Position numbers and translations under genes: made by a program
Source: GCA-003244245 sp036501085
Lineage (GTDB): Bacteria > Actinomycetota > Actinomycetes > Mycobacteriales > Pseudonocardiaceae
Direction: 5' to 3'
DNA: 12,004 nt
Assembly (NCBI GenBank): GCA_036501085.1
Contig: DASYAZ010000007.1
Span: 1-12,004, forward strand
Notes under the pieces: model-generated
The model's input: the letters and a program-made list of their open reading frames with translations, nothing else
What the model was told of the DNA's origin: nothing
Database searches by the model: none
Shown: in pieces, positions 1 through 7,019 of the stretch
Numbering within the stretch: the first letter of the stretch is position 1
Layout: each line of letters starts with the position of its first letter

Positions 1-363
1 CTTCGCGATAACCAACTGCGGTTATGCGGCCTGACCGAAAGCGAGGTGCTCGCGCAGCTGCGCCGAGACGGCGTCGCCAGCGTCAGCGAGCTGCGCTACA
101 TGCTTTATGAGACGAAAGGCGAGCTCACGATCGTCCGCGAACCGGGCGACGGGACCCGGACCCGGAGCTCGTACGGATTGGGTTGCGAGATGCGGCAGAC
201 TTTCGGCAATCTGATCATGAGCCGCCCTGGGGCCGGGGTGGTTGGGCCACTGGGTACGCCGCCGCGTGAAGCGTTAATACGCCCTCTCGTCGGTGAAACC
301 GTGGCGTTTAGACGCTTGGGACACCGGTTACGTGGCCTCAGAGGCAGCGTCTCTCAGCCGTAA
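1..363 (+). CDS. DUF421 (YetF-like) membrane protein, 3' end only
   Basis: The reading frame is open from the first base to TAA at 361-363, so the gene starts outside the window. The first 45 or so residues (LRDNQLRLCGLTESEVLAQL, then a stretch ending ELRYMLYETKGELTIVRE) match what I know of the cytoplasmic C-terminal domain of DUF421/YetF proteins: a helix with 'TE.E.L.QLR..GV', then 'ELRY..YETKGELTIV'. YetF-family proteins have N-terminal membrane helices, which are not visible here; their role is poorly known. After about residue 50 the frame continues for some 70 Arg/Gly-rich residues without family character. That tail may be a natural low-complexity extension or the result of a lost stop or frameshift. 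The end of this frame overlaps the proposed promoter of the downstream hydrogenase operon. Family assignment is moderately sure; the 3' boundary of the functional protein is not. Confidence 0.6.
   Translation, partial: LRDNQLRLCGLTESEVLAQLRRDGVASVSELRYMLYETKGELTIVREPGDGTRTRSSYGLGCEMRQTFGNLIMSRPGAGVVGPLGTPPREALIRPLVGETVAFRRLGHRLRGLRGSVSQP
306..331 (+). promoter_or_regulatory. Candidate SigF/SigB-type promoter of the hydrogenase operon
   Basis: GTTT at 306-309 and GGTTAC at 326-331 are separated by 16 nt. Published consensus for this sigma family is GTTT-N15-17-GGGTA (mycobacterial SigF) or GNNT-N14-16-GGGTAC/T (Streptomyces SigB). The match deviates at one base of the -10 (GGTTAC for GGGTAC). 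Transcription would start near 338, about 45 nt before the first SD-led start (381) and about 95 nt before the first long gene (434). A second motif with identical spacing precedes the PoxB-like gene at 10016. The site is predicted by eye only. Confidence 0.45.
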
Positions 364-380
364 TTTTGGTAGGAGGCATC

Positions 381-434
381 GTGGCTGTGGTGGCAGCAGG
401 AACAGCCGGCCCGGACGTCGAGGGCATGGTCTGA
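381..434 (+). CDS. Possible 17-codon leader ORF coupled to the next gene
   Basis: A perfect AGGAGG at 371-376 stands 4 nt before GTG at 381 (or 10 nt before GTG 387). The frame reads MAVVAAGTAGPDVEGMV and stops at TGA 432-434. That stop shares a base with the ATG at 434 of the next gene (TGATG), the arrangement used for translational coupling. The best SD in this area serves no long frame, because the frame of the 434 gene has no start codon before 434. The peptide has no run of a regulatory amino acid and I recognise no family. It could be a leader, or the SD could be left over from a longer ancestral gene start. Confidence 0.35.
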   Translation: MAVVAAGTAGPDVEGMV

Positions 435-1597
435 TGTCTGGGGATCAGCGGGGCCTTGGCGCCGCTCGCAGCGGGCAGCCGGTACGGGTTGCTGATGATC
501 GCTCTGGTGAGCGCCCAGCACCGACGGGTTTCGAGTTAGCTCGCGCGGTGGCCGACGCGGTTCTTTTCGAGGGGTACCTGCTGTACCCGTACCGGCGGTC
601 GTCGGCCAAGAACCGGGTGCGCTGGCAGTTCGGCGTCCTCGCATCCCGCCCGTGGCTCGAGGCGACTGGGTCCGCCGGGGCCACCGACACGTGCGTGGCT
701 GGATCGGCGGATGCCTGGCACCAGCAGACCGACTGCCTGCTGCAAGCGACCGGCGGTGCCACCGTCGAAGTGCGGCTGCGGTTTCTGCAGCTCCAGCACC
801 GGTCGGTGGAGGCCGCGGGCCCGGACGGGACCTTCCATGCCGTCGACGCGCTGGACGTCGACGGCCAGCGTTACCTCACCTTCGACGAGGCTGTGCCCAA
901 GGAGTTCGACGTTGTCGCGGCGCTCAGTGAGCTGCACCGCGCCCCGTATTCGGTGGTGATCGAAGCGCCCGGTGGCACGGACGTCGAACTGTTGTGCGGC
1001 GGCGAGGCCGGCCGGGTGGTTCGCCAACGCTGGCCGGTCGCGGCCACCGTCCGGCTGTCAGTGACGATGGTGGATGCACCGTCGCCGTTGCTGAGGCTGC
1101 GTCTGATCACAGAGAACACCGCGGACTCGGTCCCAGCGGGTGCATCCCGGGCCGACGCGCTGCGGACGTCACTGGTGGCGACACATTCCCTGCTCGGCGT
1201 GCGCGGCGGATCATTCCTGTCCCTGCTCGACCCGCCGGCCTGGGCCGCACCGGCGGCGAAGGAATGCCGCAACGTCCACACGTTCCCGGTGCTGGCCGGT
1301 GACCCGAAGTCCAGCGACGTGATGCTGTCATCGCCGATCCTGATGGATTACGACCACCCGAAGGTCAGCCCGGAGAGCCCGGGTGACCTGTTCGACGCGA
1401 CGGAGATCGACGAGATCTTGTCGTTGCGCACTCTCACCCTGACCGATGAGGAGAAGCGCGAGGCGCGGGCCACCGACCCACGCGCCGCGGCGATCATCGA
1501 TCGGGTCGACACGATCCCGCAGGACGCCTTCGAGCGCCTGCACGGCGTAATCCGGTCGCTGCGCCCCGTGCCGACCAACGGTGACGGTAGCGGATAA
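434..1597 (+). CDS. Conserved hydrogenase-cluster protein of unknown function
   Basis: The predicted protein has 387 residues. I chose ATG 434 because the frame's earlier starts give an Arg/Gly-rich, unlikely N-terminus, and because GAGGG at 420-424 lies 9 nt upstream; an in-frame ATG at 293 would add 47 residues. The N-terminal part carries LFEGYLLYPYRRSSAKNRVR followed by WQFG. The C-terminal part carries MLSSPILMDYDHPKVSPESP, then GDLFDATEIDEI and an acidic 'TLTDEEKREARATDPRAAAI' helix. From memory, proteins with these signatures recur beside actinobacterial group 1h hydrogenases and have no assigned biochemical role. No signal peptide or membrane segment is visible, so it is probably cytoplasmic. 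It is first in the operon and is followed after 20 nt by the hemerythrin gene. A role in hydrogenase assembly or electron transfer is inferred from position only. Confidence 0.8.
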   Translation: MSGDQRGLGAARSGQPVRVADDRSGERPAPTGFELARAVADAVLFEGYLLYPYRRSSAKNRVRWQFGVLASRPWLEATGSAGATDTCVAGSADAWHQQTDCLLQATGGATVEVRLRFLQLQHRSVEAAGPDGTFHAVDALDVDGQRYLTFDEAVPKEFDVVAALSELHRAPYSVVIEAPGGTDVELLCGGEAGRVVRQRWPVAATVRLSVTMVDAPSPLLRLRLITENTADSVPAGASRADALRTSLVATHSLLGVRGGSFLSLLDPPAWAAPAAKECRNVHTFPVLAGDPKSSDVMLSSPILMDYDHPKVSPESPGDLFDATEIDEILSLRTLTLTDEEKREARATDPRAAAIIDRVDTIPQDAFERLHGVIRSLRPVPTNGDGSG

Positions 1598-1617
1598 GAG
1601 CAAGAAGGGAGGACCGG

Positions 1618-2163
1618 ATGGATGCCATCGAGCTGTTGTGCCATGACCATCGCATGGTCGAGCAGCTGTTTCGCGACTACCAAGCGGCGCGTAGCGACAC
1701 CCAGCGGCGCGGGGTGGTGGAGATCGTCGTGCGTGAGCTATCCAAGCACGCGGCGCTGGAAGAGCTGATGTTCTACCCGCTGGCCAAGAAAGTCCTGCCG
1801 GACGGCCGGCGGGAGATCGAGGAGCACCTCGCCGAACACCTGAGTGTCAAAAAGACCCTCCTCGCCCTCGATGAACTTTCCGTCGGTGATGACCAGACCG
1901 ACGGGCTGATGGCGGAGCTGCAACGGGAGATCGAGCACCACGTGGCCGATGAGGAGGGCGACCTGATGCCCAAGGTCCGCAAGGCGGTCGACGAGCAGGC
2001 CCTCGACGAACTGGGACAGGCGCTCGATAAGGCAAAGCAGACCGCGCCGACCCGGCCGCACCCGCACGCACCCGACCAGCTACCCGGCCTGGCGCTGGCC
2101 GGTCCGGTAGCCGCGATCTACGACCGACTCCGTGACCGGCTCCAAGGGAGGCCCCGAACATGA
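1618..2163 (+). CDS. Hemerythrin HHE-domain protein
   Basis: The 181-residue protein carries the His/Glu pattern of HHE cation-binding four-helix bundles that hold a non-haem di-iron centre: HDHRMVEQLF (residues 9-18), HAALEELMFYP (44-54), HLAEH (70-74) and HHVADEEGDLMP (107-118). Candidate ligands are His11, His44, Glu48, His70 or His74, His108 and Glu112. A Pro/His-rich linker (about 143-156) and a short C-terminal helix follow the domain. The start has a strong SD (GGGAGG) just upstream. The last codons overlap the hhyS start (ATGA at 2160-2163), so translation of the two is probably coupled. Hemerythrins of this type bind O2, NO or iron. Its position directly before the hydrogenase subunits suggests O2 sensing, O2 buffering or iron handling for the enzyme, which is inference. 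Confidence 0.9.
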   Translation: MDAIELLCHDHRMVEQLFRDYQAARSDTQRRGVVEIVVRELSKHAALEELMFYPLAKKVLPDGRREIEEHLAEHLSVKKTLLALDELSVGDDQTDGLMAELQREIEHHVADEEGDLMPKVRKAVDEQALDELGQALDKAKQTAPTRPHPHAPDQLPGLALAGPVAAIYDRLRDRLQGRPRT

Positions 2164-3260
2164 GCCCAGACGCGAACATCGATGCCGGCACCAACGAGGT
2201 TGCGAGCCTGCCGAGCACCAAGCAAGCCAGAAAAGGCTTCGAGCACATCGACATTCTCTGGATTTCTGAGGGGATGAGCTGCGACGGCGACACGGTGTCG
2301 GTGACCGCTGCCTCGCAGCCCCCGATCGAGGACCTCATCCTGGGGCTCATTCCCGGATTACCGAAGGTGAGCCTGCACAACAAGGTGCTGTCCCCCACCC
2401 AGGGCGGCGAGCAGTTCCTCGCGCCGTTCCGGGCCGCGGCCAGAGGCGAGCTGGAGCCGTTCATCCTGGTCATCGAGGGATCGATCCCCAACCAGAACAT
2501 CATCGAGGGCGACGGCTACTGGACCTCGTTCGGTAACGATCCCGAGACCGGTGAGCCGCTGACCCTGAACTGGTGGCTCGATCAGCTCGCCCCCAAGGCG
2601 TGGGCCGTCGTCGCCGTCGGCACCTGCGCGGCGTACGGCGGGATCCACGCAATGGCGGGCAATCCGACTGGCAGCATGGGTCTGGCCGACTACCTGGGCT
2701 GGGATTTCAAGTCCACTGGCGCGCTGCCGATCGTGAACATCCCCGGTTGCCCGGTCATGCCGGACAACTTCATGGAGACGCTCACCTGGGTGCTCTACCA
2801 CGCTGCCGGGGCCGCGCCACCGCCGCCGCTGGACCGGATGCTGCGCCCGCAGTGGCTGTTCGGCAAGACCGTGCATGAGGGCTGCGACCGAGCGGCCTAC
2901 TACGAGCAAGCCGACTTCGCGAAGGACTACAACTCCCCGAAGTGCCAGGTGAAGGTCGGCTGCTGGGGACCGGTGGTGAACTGCAACGTGCCCAAGCGCG
3001 GCTGGATGGGTGGCGTCGGCGGCTGCCCCAACGTTGGTGGTATCTGCATCGGCTGCACGATGCCGGGCTTCCCGGACAAGTTCATGCCGTTTATGGACGC
3101 CCCTCCGGGCGGCAGTCTGTCGTCGATGTTGAACAAGCCCTACGGCGCCTTTATCCGGCGGATGCGCACCATCACCAACATCTCGCTCAACCATGAACCG
3201 AAGTGGCACCACAACCGTCCCGCGCTGACCAGTGGCTACGACCCGCGCTGGCGCCCCTGA
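2160..3260 (+). CDS. hhyS: [NiFe]-hydrogenase group 1h small subunit
   Basis: This 366-residue electron-transfer subunit carries three Fe-S clusters leading from the NiFe site. The proximal ligands are Cys41, Asp44, Cys156 (GTCAAYGG) and Cys197 (GCPVMP). Asp44 replaces the second Cys of the usual CxxC, a hallmark reported for the actinobacterial-type enzyme of Ralstonia eutropha. The distal ligands are His239, Cys242, Cys262 and Cys268. The medial ligands are Cys275, Cys296 and Cys299, plus Cys289, which sits seven residues before Cys296 where standard enzymes have a Pro; a [4Fe-4S] medial cluster is therefore expected. There is no twin-arginine signal peptide and no C-terminal membrane anchor, so the enzyme should be cytoplasmic. 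The start at 2160 has an AGGGAGG SD and overlaps the hemerythrin stop. Group 1h enzymes oxidise trace H2 and are induced in starvation. The gene symbol follows mycobacterial usage. Confidence 0.95.
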   Translation: MSPDANIDAGTNEVASLPSTKQARKGFEHIDILWISEGMSCDGDTVSVTAASQPPIEDLILGLIPGLPKVSLHNKVLSPTQGGEQFLAPFRAAARGELEPFILVIEGSIPNQNIIEGDGYWTSFGNDPETGEPLTLNWWLDQLAPKAWAVVAVGTCAAYGGIHAMAGNPTGSMGLADYLGWDFKSTGALPIVNIPGCPVMPDNFMETLTWVLYHAAGAAPPPPLDRMLRPQWLFGKTVHEGCDRAAYYEQADFAKDYNSPKCQVKVGCWGPVVNCNVPKRGWMGGVGGCPNVGGICIGCTMPGFPDKFMPFMDAPPGGSLSSMLNKPYGAFIRRMRTITNISLNHEPKWHHNRPALTSGYDPRWRP

Positions 3261-3301
3261 GCGCAATCCACCACCAGCCCAGCAACAGGAGGAATGCGGA
3301 C

Positions 3302-5095
3302 ATGACGGCAACCGAGCGGGCCCGGACACAACGCAAGCCGCCCCAGATCGTGGATATGTCGTGGGATCCGATCACCCGGATCATCGGTAATCTCGGTATC
3401 TACACGAAGATTGACTTCACCAACAAGAAAGTAACGCAGTGCCACAGCACGTCGTCGCTGTTCCGCGGCTATTCGGTGTTCATGAAGGGAAAGGACCCCA
3501 GGGACGCGGGCTTCATCACCAGCCGGATCTGCGGGATCTGCGGGGATAACCACACGACGTGTTCGGTCTATGCGCAAAACATGGCCTACGGCATCGACAG
3601 CCCGCCGCTAGCCGAGCACATCATCAACCTCGGCGAGGCCGCCGAGTACATGTTCGACCACACGCTGTTTCAGGACAATATGGTCTTCGTCGACTTCTGC
3701 GAGGCGATGGTCAAGGACACCAACCCGAGCGTGCTCGCCCGGGCGGAGAACACCGAGGCGCCGCACGCCGGCATCCACGGCTACCGGACCATCGCCGACA
3801 TCATGCGGGCTTACAACCCGTTCGAGGGTGCGGTCTACAAGCGGGCGTTGCAGGTCAGCCGGACCACCCGGGAGATGTTCTGCAAGATGGAGGGCCGGCA
3901 CGTCCACCCGTCAACCGTCTACCCCGGCGGTGTCGGCACCATGCCCGAGCCCACGCTGTTCACCGACTACCTCACCCGGCTGCTGTCGATCCTTGACTTC
4001 GTCAAAGAGGCTGTGGCGATGAACGATGATGTCTTCGACTTCTTCTACGAGGCGCTGCCCGGCTACGAGGAAGTGGGGCGGCGGCGGATCCTGCTCGGCT
4101 GCTGGGGCGCCTGGCAGGACCCGACCGTCTGCGACTACAAGTACGAGAACATGACCAAGTGGGGCCGGGCGATGAAGGTAACCCCGGGGATCATCATCGA
4201 CGGCAAGCAGATCACCACCGACCTCGTCGACATCAACCTGGGGATCCGCATCCTGCTGGGCAGCTCCTACTACGACGACTGGGTCAACGAGGACCCGTTC
4301 GTCACCCATGACCCGCTGGGCAACCCGGTCGACATGCGCCACCCCTGGAACCAGACCACCCTTCCGGTGCCGCAAAAGCGCGACTTCGACAATAACTACA
4401 GCTGGGTGATGAGCCCGCGCTGGTTCGACAAGCGCACCAACGAGCATCTCGCGCTGGACACCGGCGGCGGTCCGCTGGCCCGGCTGTGGTCAACCGCGCT
4501 GGGTGGGCTGGTCAACACCGAGTACGTCAAGTCCACCGGTTCCAGCGTGCAGATCTCGCTACCCAGGAGCGAGAAGCACCCCGAGATGACCCTGGAGTGG
4601 AAGATCCCGAAGTGGGCCAACGCATTGGAGCGCAACCGGGCCAGGATGTACTTCGTGGCCTACTCCGCGGCCATGGCCGTGCACTTCCTCGACGTGTCAC
4701 TGGATCTCATCCGCGGTGGTGACACGAAGGTCTTCAACAACTTCAAGGTCCCCGACGAGGGCGTCGGCTGCGGGTTCCACGAAGCGGTGCGTGGCGTGCT
4801 GTCCCACCACATGGTGATCAAGAACGGTAAGATCGCGAACTATCATCCGTACCCACCGACGCCCTGGAACGGCAGTCCCCGGGACTCCTACGGCACCCCG
4901 GGGCCCTACGAGGACGCGGTGCAGGACATGCCGATCTTCGAGGAGAACGGGCCGGAGAATTTCAAGGGCGTCGACATCATGCGCGCGGTGCGCAGTTTCG
5001 ACCCGTGCCTGCCCTGCGGCGTGCACATGCACCTCGGCGGGGGACGGGTGCTGAAGAAGCTGCACTCGCCGATGTTCGGGGCGAGTCATGGCTGA
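3302..5095 (+). CDS. hhyL: [NiFe]-hydrogenase group 1h large (catalytic) subunit
   Basis: The 597-residue subunit holds the NiFe(CN)2CO active site that splits H2. The L1 motif RICGICGDNH supplies Cys77 and Cys80. The L2 motif DPCLPCGVH supplies Cys569 and Cys572. Flanking sequence (WDPITRIIGNLGIYTKIDF, MEGRHVHPST, GCGFHEAVRG) fits the group 1h/5 subfamily. After His575, where the maturation endopeptidase normally cuts, 22 residues remain (to ...SPMFGASHG), so proteolytic maturation is expected; no protease gene is in the window. I chose ATG 3302 because an AGGAGG SD lies about 9 nt upstream (3288-3293) and the protein then begins close to the family's conserved start. The in-frame ATG at 3203 overlaps hhyS and lacks an SD. 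The gene is 41 nt after hhyS and overlaps the next gene by 8 nt. Confidence 0.95.
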   Translation: MTATERARTQRKPPQIVDMSWDPITRIIGNLGIYTKIDFTNKKVTQCHSTSSLFRGYSVFMKGKDPRDAGFITSRICGICGDNHTTCSVYAQNMAYGIDSPPLAEHIINLGEAAEYMFDHTLFQDNMVFVDFCEAMVKDTNPSVLARAENTEAPHAGIHGYRTIADIMRAYNPFEGAVYKRALQVSRTTREMFCKMEGRHVHPSTVYPGGVGTMPEPTLFTDYLTRLLSILDFVKEAVAMNDDVFDFFYEALPGYEEVGRRRILLGCWGAWQDPTVCDYKYENMTKWGRAMKVTPGIIIDGKQITTDLVDINLGIRILLGSSYYDDWVNEDPFVTHDPLGNPVDMRHPWNQTTLPVPQKRDFDNNYSWVMSPRWFDKRTNEHLALDTGGGPLARLWSTALGGLVNTEYVKSTGSSVQISLPRSEKHPEMTLEWKIPKWANALERNRARMYFVAYSAAMAVHFLDVSLDLIRGGDTKVFNNFKVPDEGVGCGFHEAVRGVLSHHMVIKNGKIANYHPYPPTPWNGSPRDSYGTPGPYEDAVQDMPIFEENGPENFKGVDIMRAVRSFDPCLPCGVHMHLGGGRVLKKLHSPMFGASHG

Positions 5096-5675
5096 GCCAG
5101 CCGGCGAGGCAGGCCCGCGGCTGGACAACGCCGCGGTGCACGAGCGGCTCACCCGGCTTGACGAGCTGCTCGCGCAGGTGGAGGCTACTCCCGGCCCCGC
5201 CGGTGAGCTCGCGCTCGACGCGGTGTCGGCGCTGGCGGAGGTCTACGGCGAGGCGCTGGCCCGGGCCACGGCGTACGCGTCGGAGACGCCAGCCGTGCTG
5301 GCGGCGATCACCGGCGACGAGCTGTTGAGTCACCTGCTCGTGCTGCACGGGATCCATCCCGACCCGGTCGACCGCCGCGTCGCCCGTGTCCTGGACGACC
5401 TGCGGCCGGCGGTGCAGGAACGCGGCGGGGACGTCGAGCTGGCCGGGATCGACCAGGGTGTCGCGACGGTACGGCTGTCGATCAAGGGATGTTCGTCGAC
5501 CGGCGTCGAAGATGCGGTGCGCGAGGCGGTGCTGGCTGTCGCGCCGGAGCTGTCAGACGTCGCGAGGGCGCCGGCTGCCACGCGTGATGCGGCATTTGTC
5601 CCGCTGGACGCGCTGATGCCTCGACCTTGCGGGATACCCGCACTCGGGCGTGCGACCAGCGGGGTCAAACCGTGA
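5088..5675 (+). CDS. NifU C-terminal-domain-like protein with degenerate CxxC
   Basis: The protein has 195 residues. The first 75 or so are helical and Ala/Glu-rich. A NifU-like domain follows at about residues 80-160: 'LLVLHGIHPDPV', 'VLDDLRPAVQERGGDVELAG', then 'VATVRLSIKGCSSTGVEDAV' and 'REAVLAVAPEL'. NifU-like proteins carry or deliver Fe-S clusters through a CxxC in a G-x-C-x-x-C-P-S-S context. Here the segment is reduced to G-C-S-S-T with only Cys135, so the second Cys is missing and the loop looks about three residues shorter. Genes of this type commonly accompany group 1h hydrogenases and are thought to serve their Fe-S clusters. The start overlaps the hhyL end by 8 nt and the stop overlaps the next GTG start by 4 nt, so co-translation is likely. 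Confidence 0.85.
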   Translation: MAEPAGEAGPRLDNAAVHERLTRLDELLAQVEATPGPAGELALDAVSALAEVYGEALARATAYASETPAVLAAITGDELLSHLLVLHGIHPDPVDRRVARVLDDLRPAVQERGGDVELAGIDQGVATVRLSIKGCSSTGVEDAVREAVLAVAPELSDVARAPAATRDAAFVPLDALMPRPCGIPALGRATSGVKP

Positions 5676-6295
5676 CTGAGCTGGCCAGCTCACCGTCGAG
5701 GCACCGCAGCGCTGGAGCGCTGGAGCGGGTGATCCGGCGGGCCGGCGCCCGGCGGGGCGAGTCCGAGCAGCGCTGCGAACTGTGCAGCGTTCCCGTGCTG
5801 GCAGATCATCGGCACATGCTCGACACCGAGCGCGGGGAGGTGATGTGCGCCTGCCAGGCGTGCTCGCTGCTGTTCTCCAAGGGCGCGGCCAGTGAGGGGC
5901 ACTACCGGCTGGTGCCGCGGCGGCGGGTCCGGCTGCCCGCGGTGTCGACGAAGGATCTGGGAGTACCGGTTGGCCTCGCCTTCTTCGTGCCGCACGCGGA
6001 CGGCACGGTGATCGCGCATTATCCCAGCCCGGCCGGGGCGACCCAGTGGGAAGTCAACCCGTCGGCGTGGGCAGCCGTGCTCGATCGCCACCGTGAGCTT
6101 CGCACCCTGGAGCCCGACGTGCAGGCGCTGCTGGTCAACACCGCGCGTGATCAGCAGCAGCACTGGCTCGTTCCGATTGACGACTGCTTCCGGCTGGTCG
6201 CGGTGGTGCGCCGGGAATGGAAAGGCCTCTCCGGTGGCAGCCGGGTATGGCCCGAGATCGAGCAGTTTTTCGCGGAGCTCACCGAACAACGGTAA
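5672..6295 (+). CDS. DUF5947-like hydrogenase-cluster protein with Cys motifs
   Basis: The 207-residue protein has an N-terminal metal-binding-like segment: CELC (Cys35, Cys38), then CACQAC (Cys59, Cys61, Cys64), with His46 and His48 between. This could bind zinc or an Fe-S cluster. The middle part (LVPRRRVRLPAV, VPVGLAFFVPHADGTVIAHYP SPAG, LEPDVQALLVNT) and the end (CFRLVAVVRREWKGLSGGSR) match my memory of the DUF5947 family, which sits in actinobacterial hydrogenase operons and has no proven function. I chose GTG 5672, which overlaps the preceding TGA (GTGA). An in-frame ATG at 5627 would add 15 residues without a visible SD. A role in hydrogenase assembly is inferred from context; the exact DUF number was not verified. 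Confidence 0.8.
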   Translation: MTELASSPSRHRSAGALERVIRRAGARRGESEQRCELCSVPVLADHRHMLDTERGEVMCACQACSLLFSKGAASEGHYRLVPRRRVRLPAVSTKDLGVPVGLAFFVPHADGTVIAHYPSPAGATQWEVNPSAWAAVLDRHRELRTLEPDVQALLVNTARDQQQHWLVPIDDCFRLVAVVRREWKGLSGGSRVWPEIEQFFAELTEQR

Positions 6296-6305
6296 AGGAG
6301 GAGCG

Positions 6306-6512
6306 ATGGGCAGGATCCGGGTCGGGAAACCCGATGTGAAGCACGACACACCAACGCACGTCAAGGGAATCCACGAAGGCAACAAAGGTCCATATCACAA
6401 GCAGCCCGGCCACCACAAGGACGGGACCGCCGACGCGCGGCGCTCGACCGGGGTCCATCCGGGGAGGCACAACGCGATACTGAAGATCATGCCGAACCTT
6501 TCGCCTGGCTAA
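6306..6512 (+). CDS. Small His/Gly/Lys-rich hydrogenase-cluster protein (68 aa)
   Basis: A strong SD (AAGGAGGAG, 6295-6303) overlaps the previous stop and precedes ATG 6306. The product begins MGRIRVGKPDVKHDTPTHVK, continues GIHEGNKGPYHKQPGHHKDG and ends KIMPNLSPG. It has eight His in 68 residues, is basic and looks intrinsically disordered, with no membrane segment. I recall very similar short proteins ('RVGKPDV...HVKG...GN', '...RSTGV...MPNLSP') next to actinobacterial hydrogenase genes, with no assigned function. Metal or nickel binding is possible from the His content but unproven. A longer in-frame start at 6093 runs through the preceding gene in another frame and can be dismissed. Confidence 0.85.
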   Translation: MGRIRVGKPDVKHDTPTHVKGIHEGNKGPYHKQPGHHKDGTADARRSTGVHPGRHNAILKIMPNLSPG

Positions 6513-6553
6513 CCGCCGCGGCGAACTGGATGATGGACGAAGAGGTGTCAAGT

Positions 6554-6706
6554 ATGGTCAAACGTCTACTGCTCGCGCTCGGCACGGCGGGCCTACTCGC
6601 GATCGTGGTGAAGGAGATTCCTGCGATGATGCGCGAAGTCAAGATCTGGCGCATGGGCCATGCGCCACAGGGACCCGCGTGGTTTCAGCGTCCCGGCGGC
6701 GGCTGA
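6554..6706 (+). CDS. Very small single-helix protein, DUF6893-like (50 aa)
   Basis: This ORF reads MVKRLLLALGTAGLLAIVVK, then EIPAMMREVKIWRMGHAPQG and a Trp/Pro/Gly-rich end. It has one hydrophobic helix (about residues 4-19) followed by a charged amphipathic stretch, so it may be a small membrane-bound protein. The pattern resembles the short actinobacterial DUF6893 type (LL..LG.AGL.A.V..E.P...R..KI.RM). I chose ATG 6554 because GAAGAGGTG lies 6-7 nt upstream; ATG 6530 or 6533 in the same frame would add 7-8 acidic residues. It starts 41 nt after the previous stop and is the last recognisable gene of the operon. A membrane tether or small electron-transfer partner for the soluble hydrogenase is conceivable but is inference only. 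Confidence 0.7.
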   Translation: MVKRLLLALGTAGLLAIVVKEIPAMMREVKIWRMGHAPQGPAWFQRPGGG

Positions 6707-7019
6707 GCGTTTCGCCGGGAACGGCGCACCTATGCCCGCTGGGTGCTGGCTGGCACGCAACAGATCGAGTGCCGTCACACCACTCTTTCTCCTGCTGCCC
6801 GATCATTGTCCCGAGGCGGTCCGATGCCGCCAAGAACAGACGCTCGGCAGCGGGCTTCCAATTGAGGCATGGTCGACATCCGCAAGAACGTCCCTGGCGG
6901 GGGTATCGCCGGATAGCACGAACACCGTCGGGACCGGCCGCGCGCACGGGCTGATGGTGCGGATCACGGCAAGGAGCACGTCCTCCGCGACTTATTCGGT
7001 GGGTGATGAACACAGCGTT
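6707..7019 (+). other. Stretch without a recognisable gene
   Basis: About 310 nt separate the hydrogenase operon from the broken MFS gene. Frames on both strands run through it, but none has a supported start or recognisable protein sequence. It contains a short GC-rich hairpin at its start (see 6713-6726) and no other clear repeat. It may be the degraded remains of a gene, in keeping with the damaged transporter gene beside it. Confidence 0.4.
6713..6726 (+). terminator. Weak hairpin after the hydrogenase operon
   Basis: CGCCG-GGAA-CGGCG forms a perfect 5-bp GC stem with a GNRA-type loop, 6 nt after the stop of the last small gene. There is no U-run after it, so it does not meet the classical intrinsic terminator model; actinobacteria often use such U-less hairpins. 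Confidence 0.25.

Noticed and set aside
293..433. N-terminal extension of the first operon gene from ATG 293
   Set aside because: The extra 47 residues are Arg/Gly-rich and unlike the conserved body, no SD precedes 293, and the candidate promoter start near 338 lies inside it.
2358..3329. Minus-strand open frame of 323 codons opposite hhyS
   Set aside because: It has no family signature and lies over strongly conserved hydrogenase sequence on the plus strand.
6901..6906. GGGTAT in the gene-free stretch before the transporter
   Set aside because: No acceptable -35 sequence at the required distance, and no intact gene start downstream.
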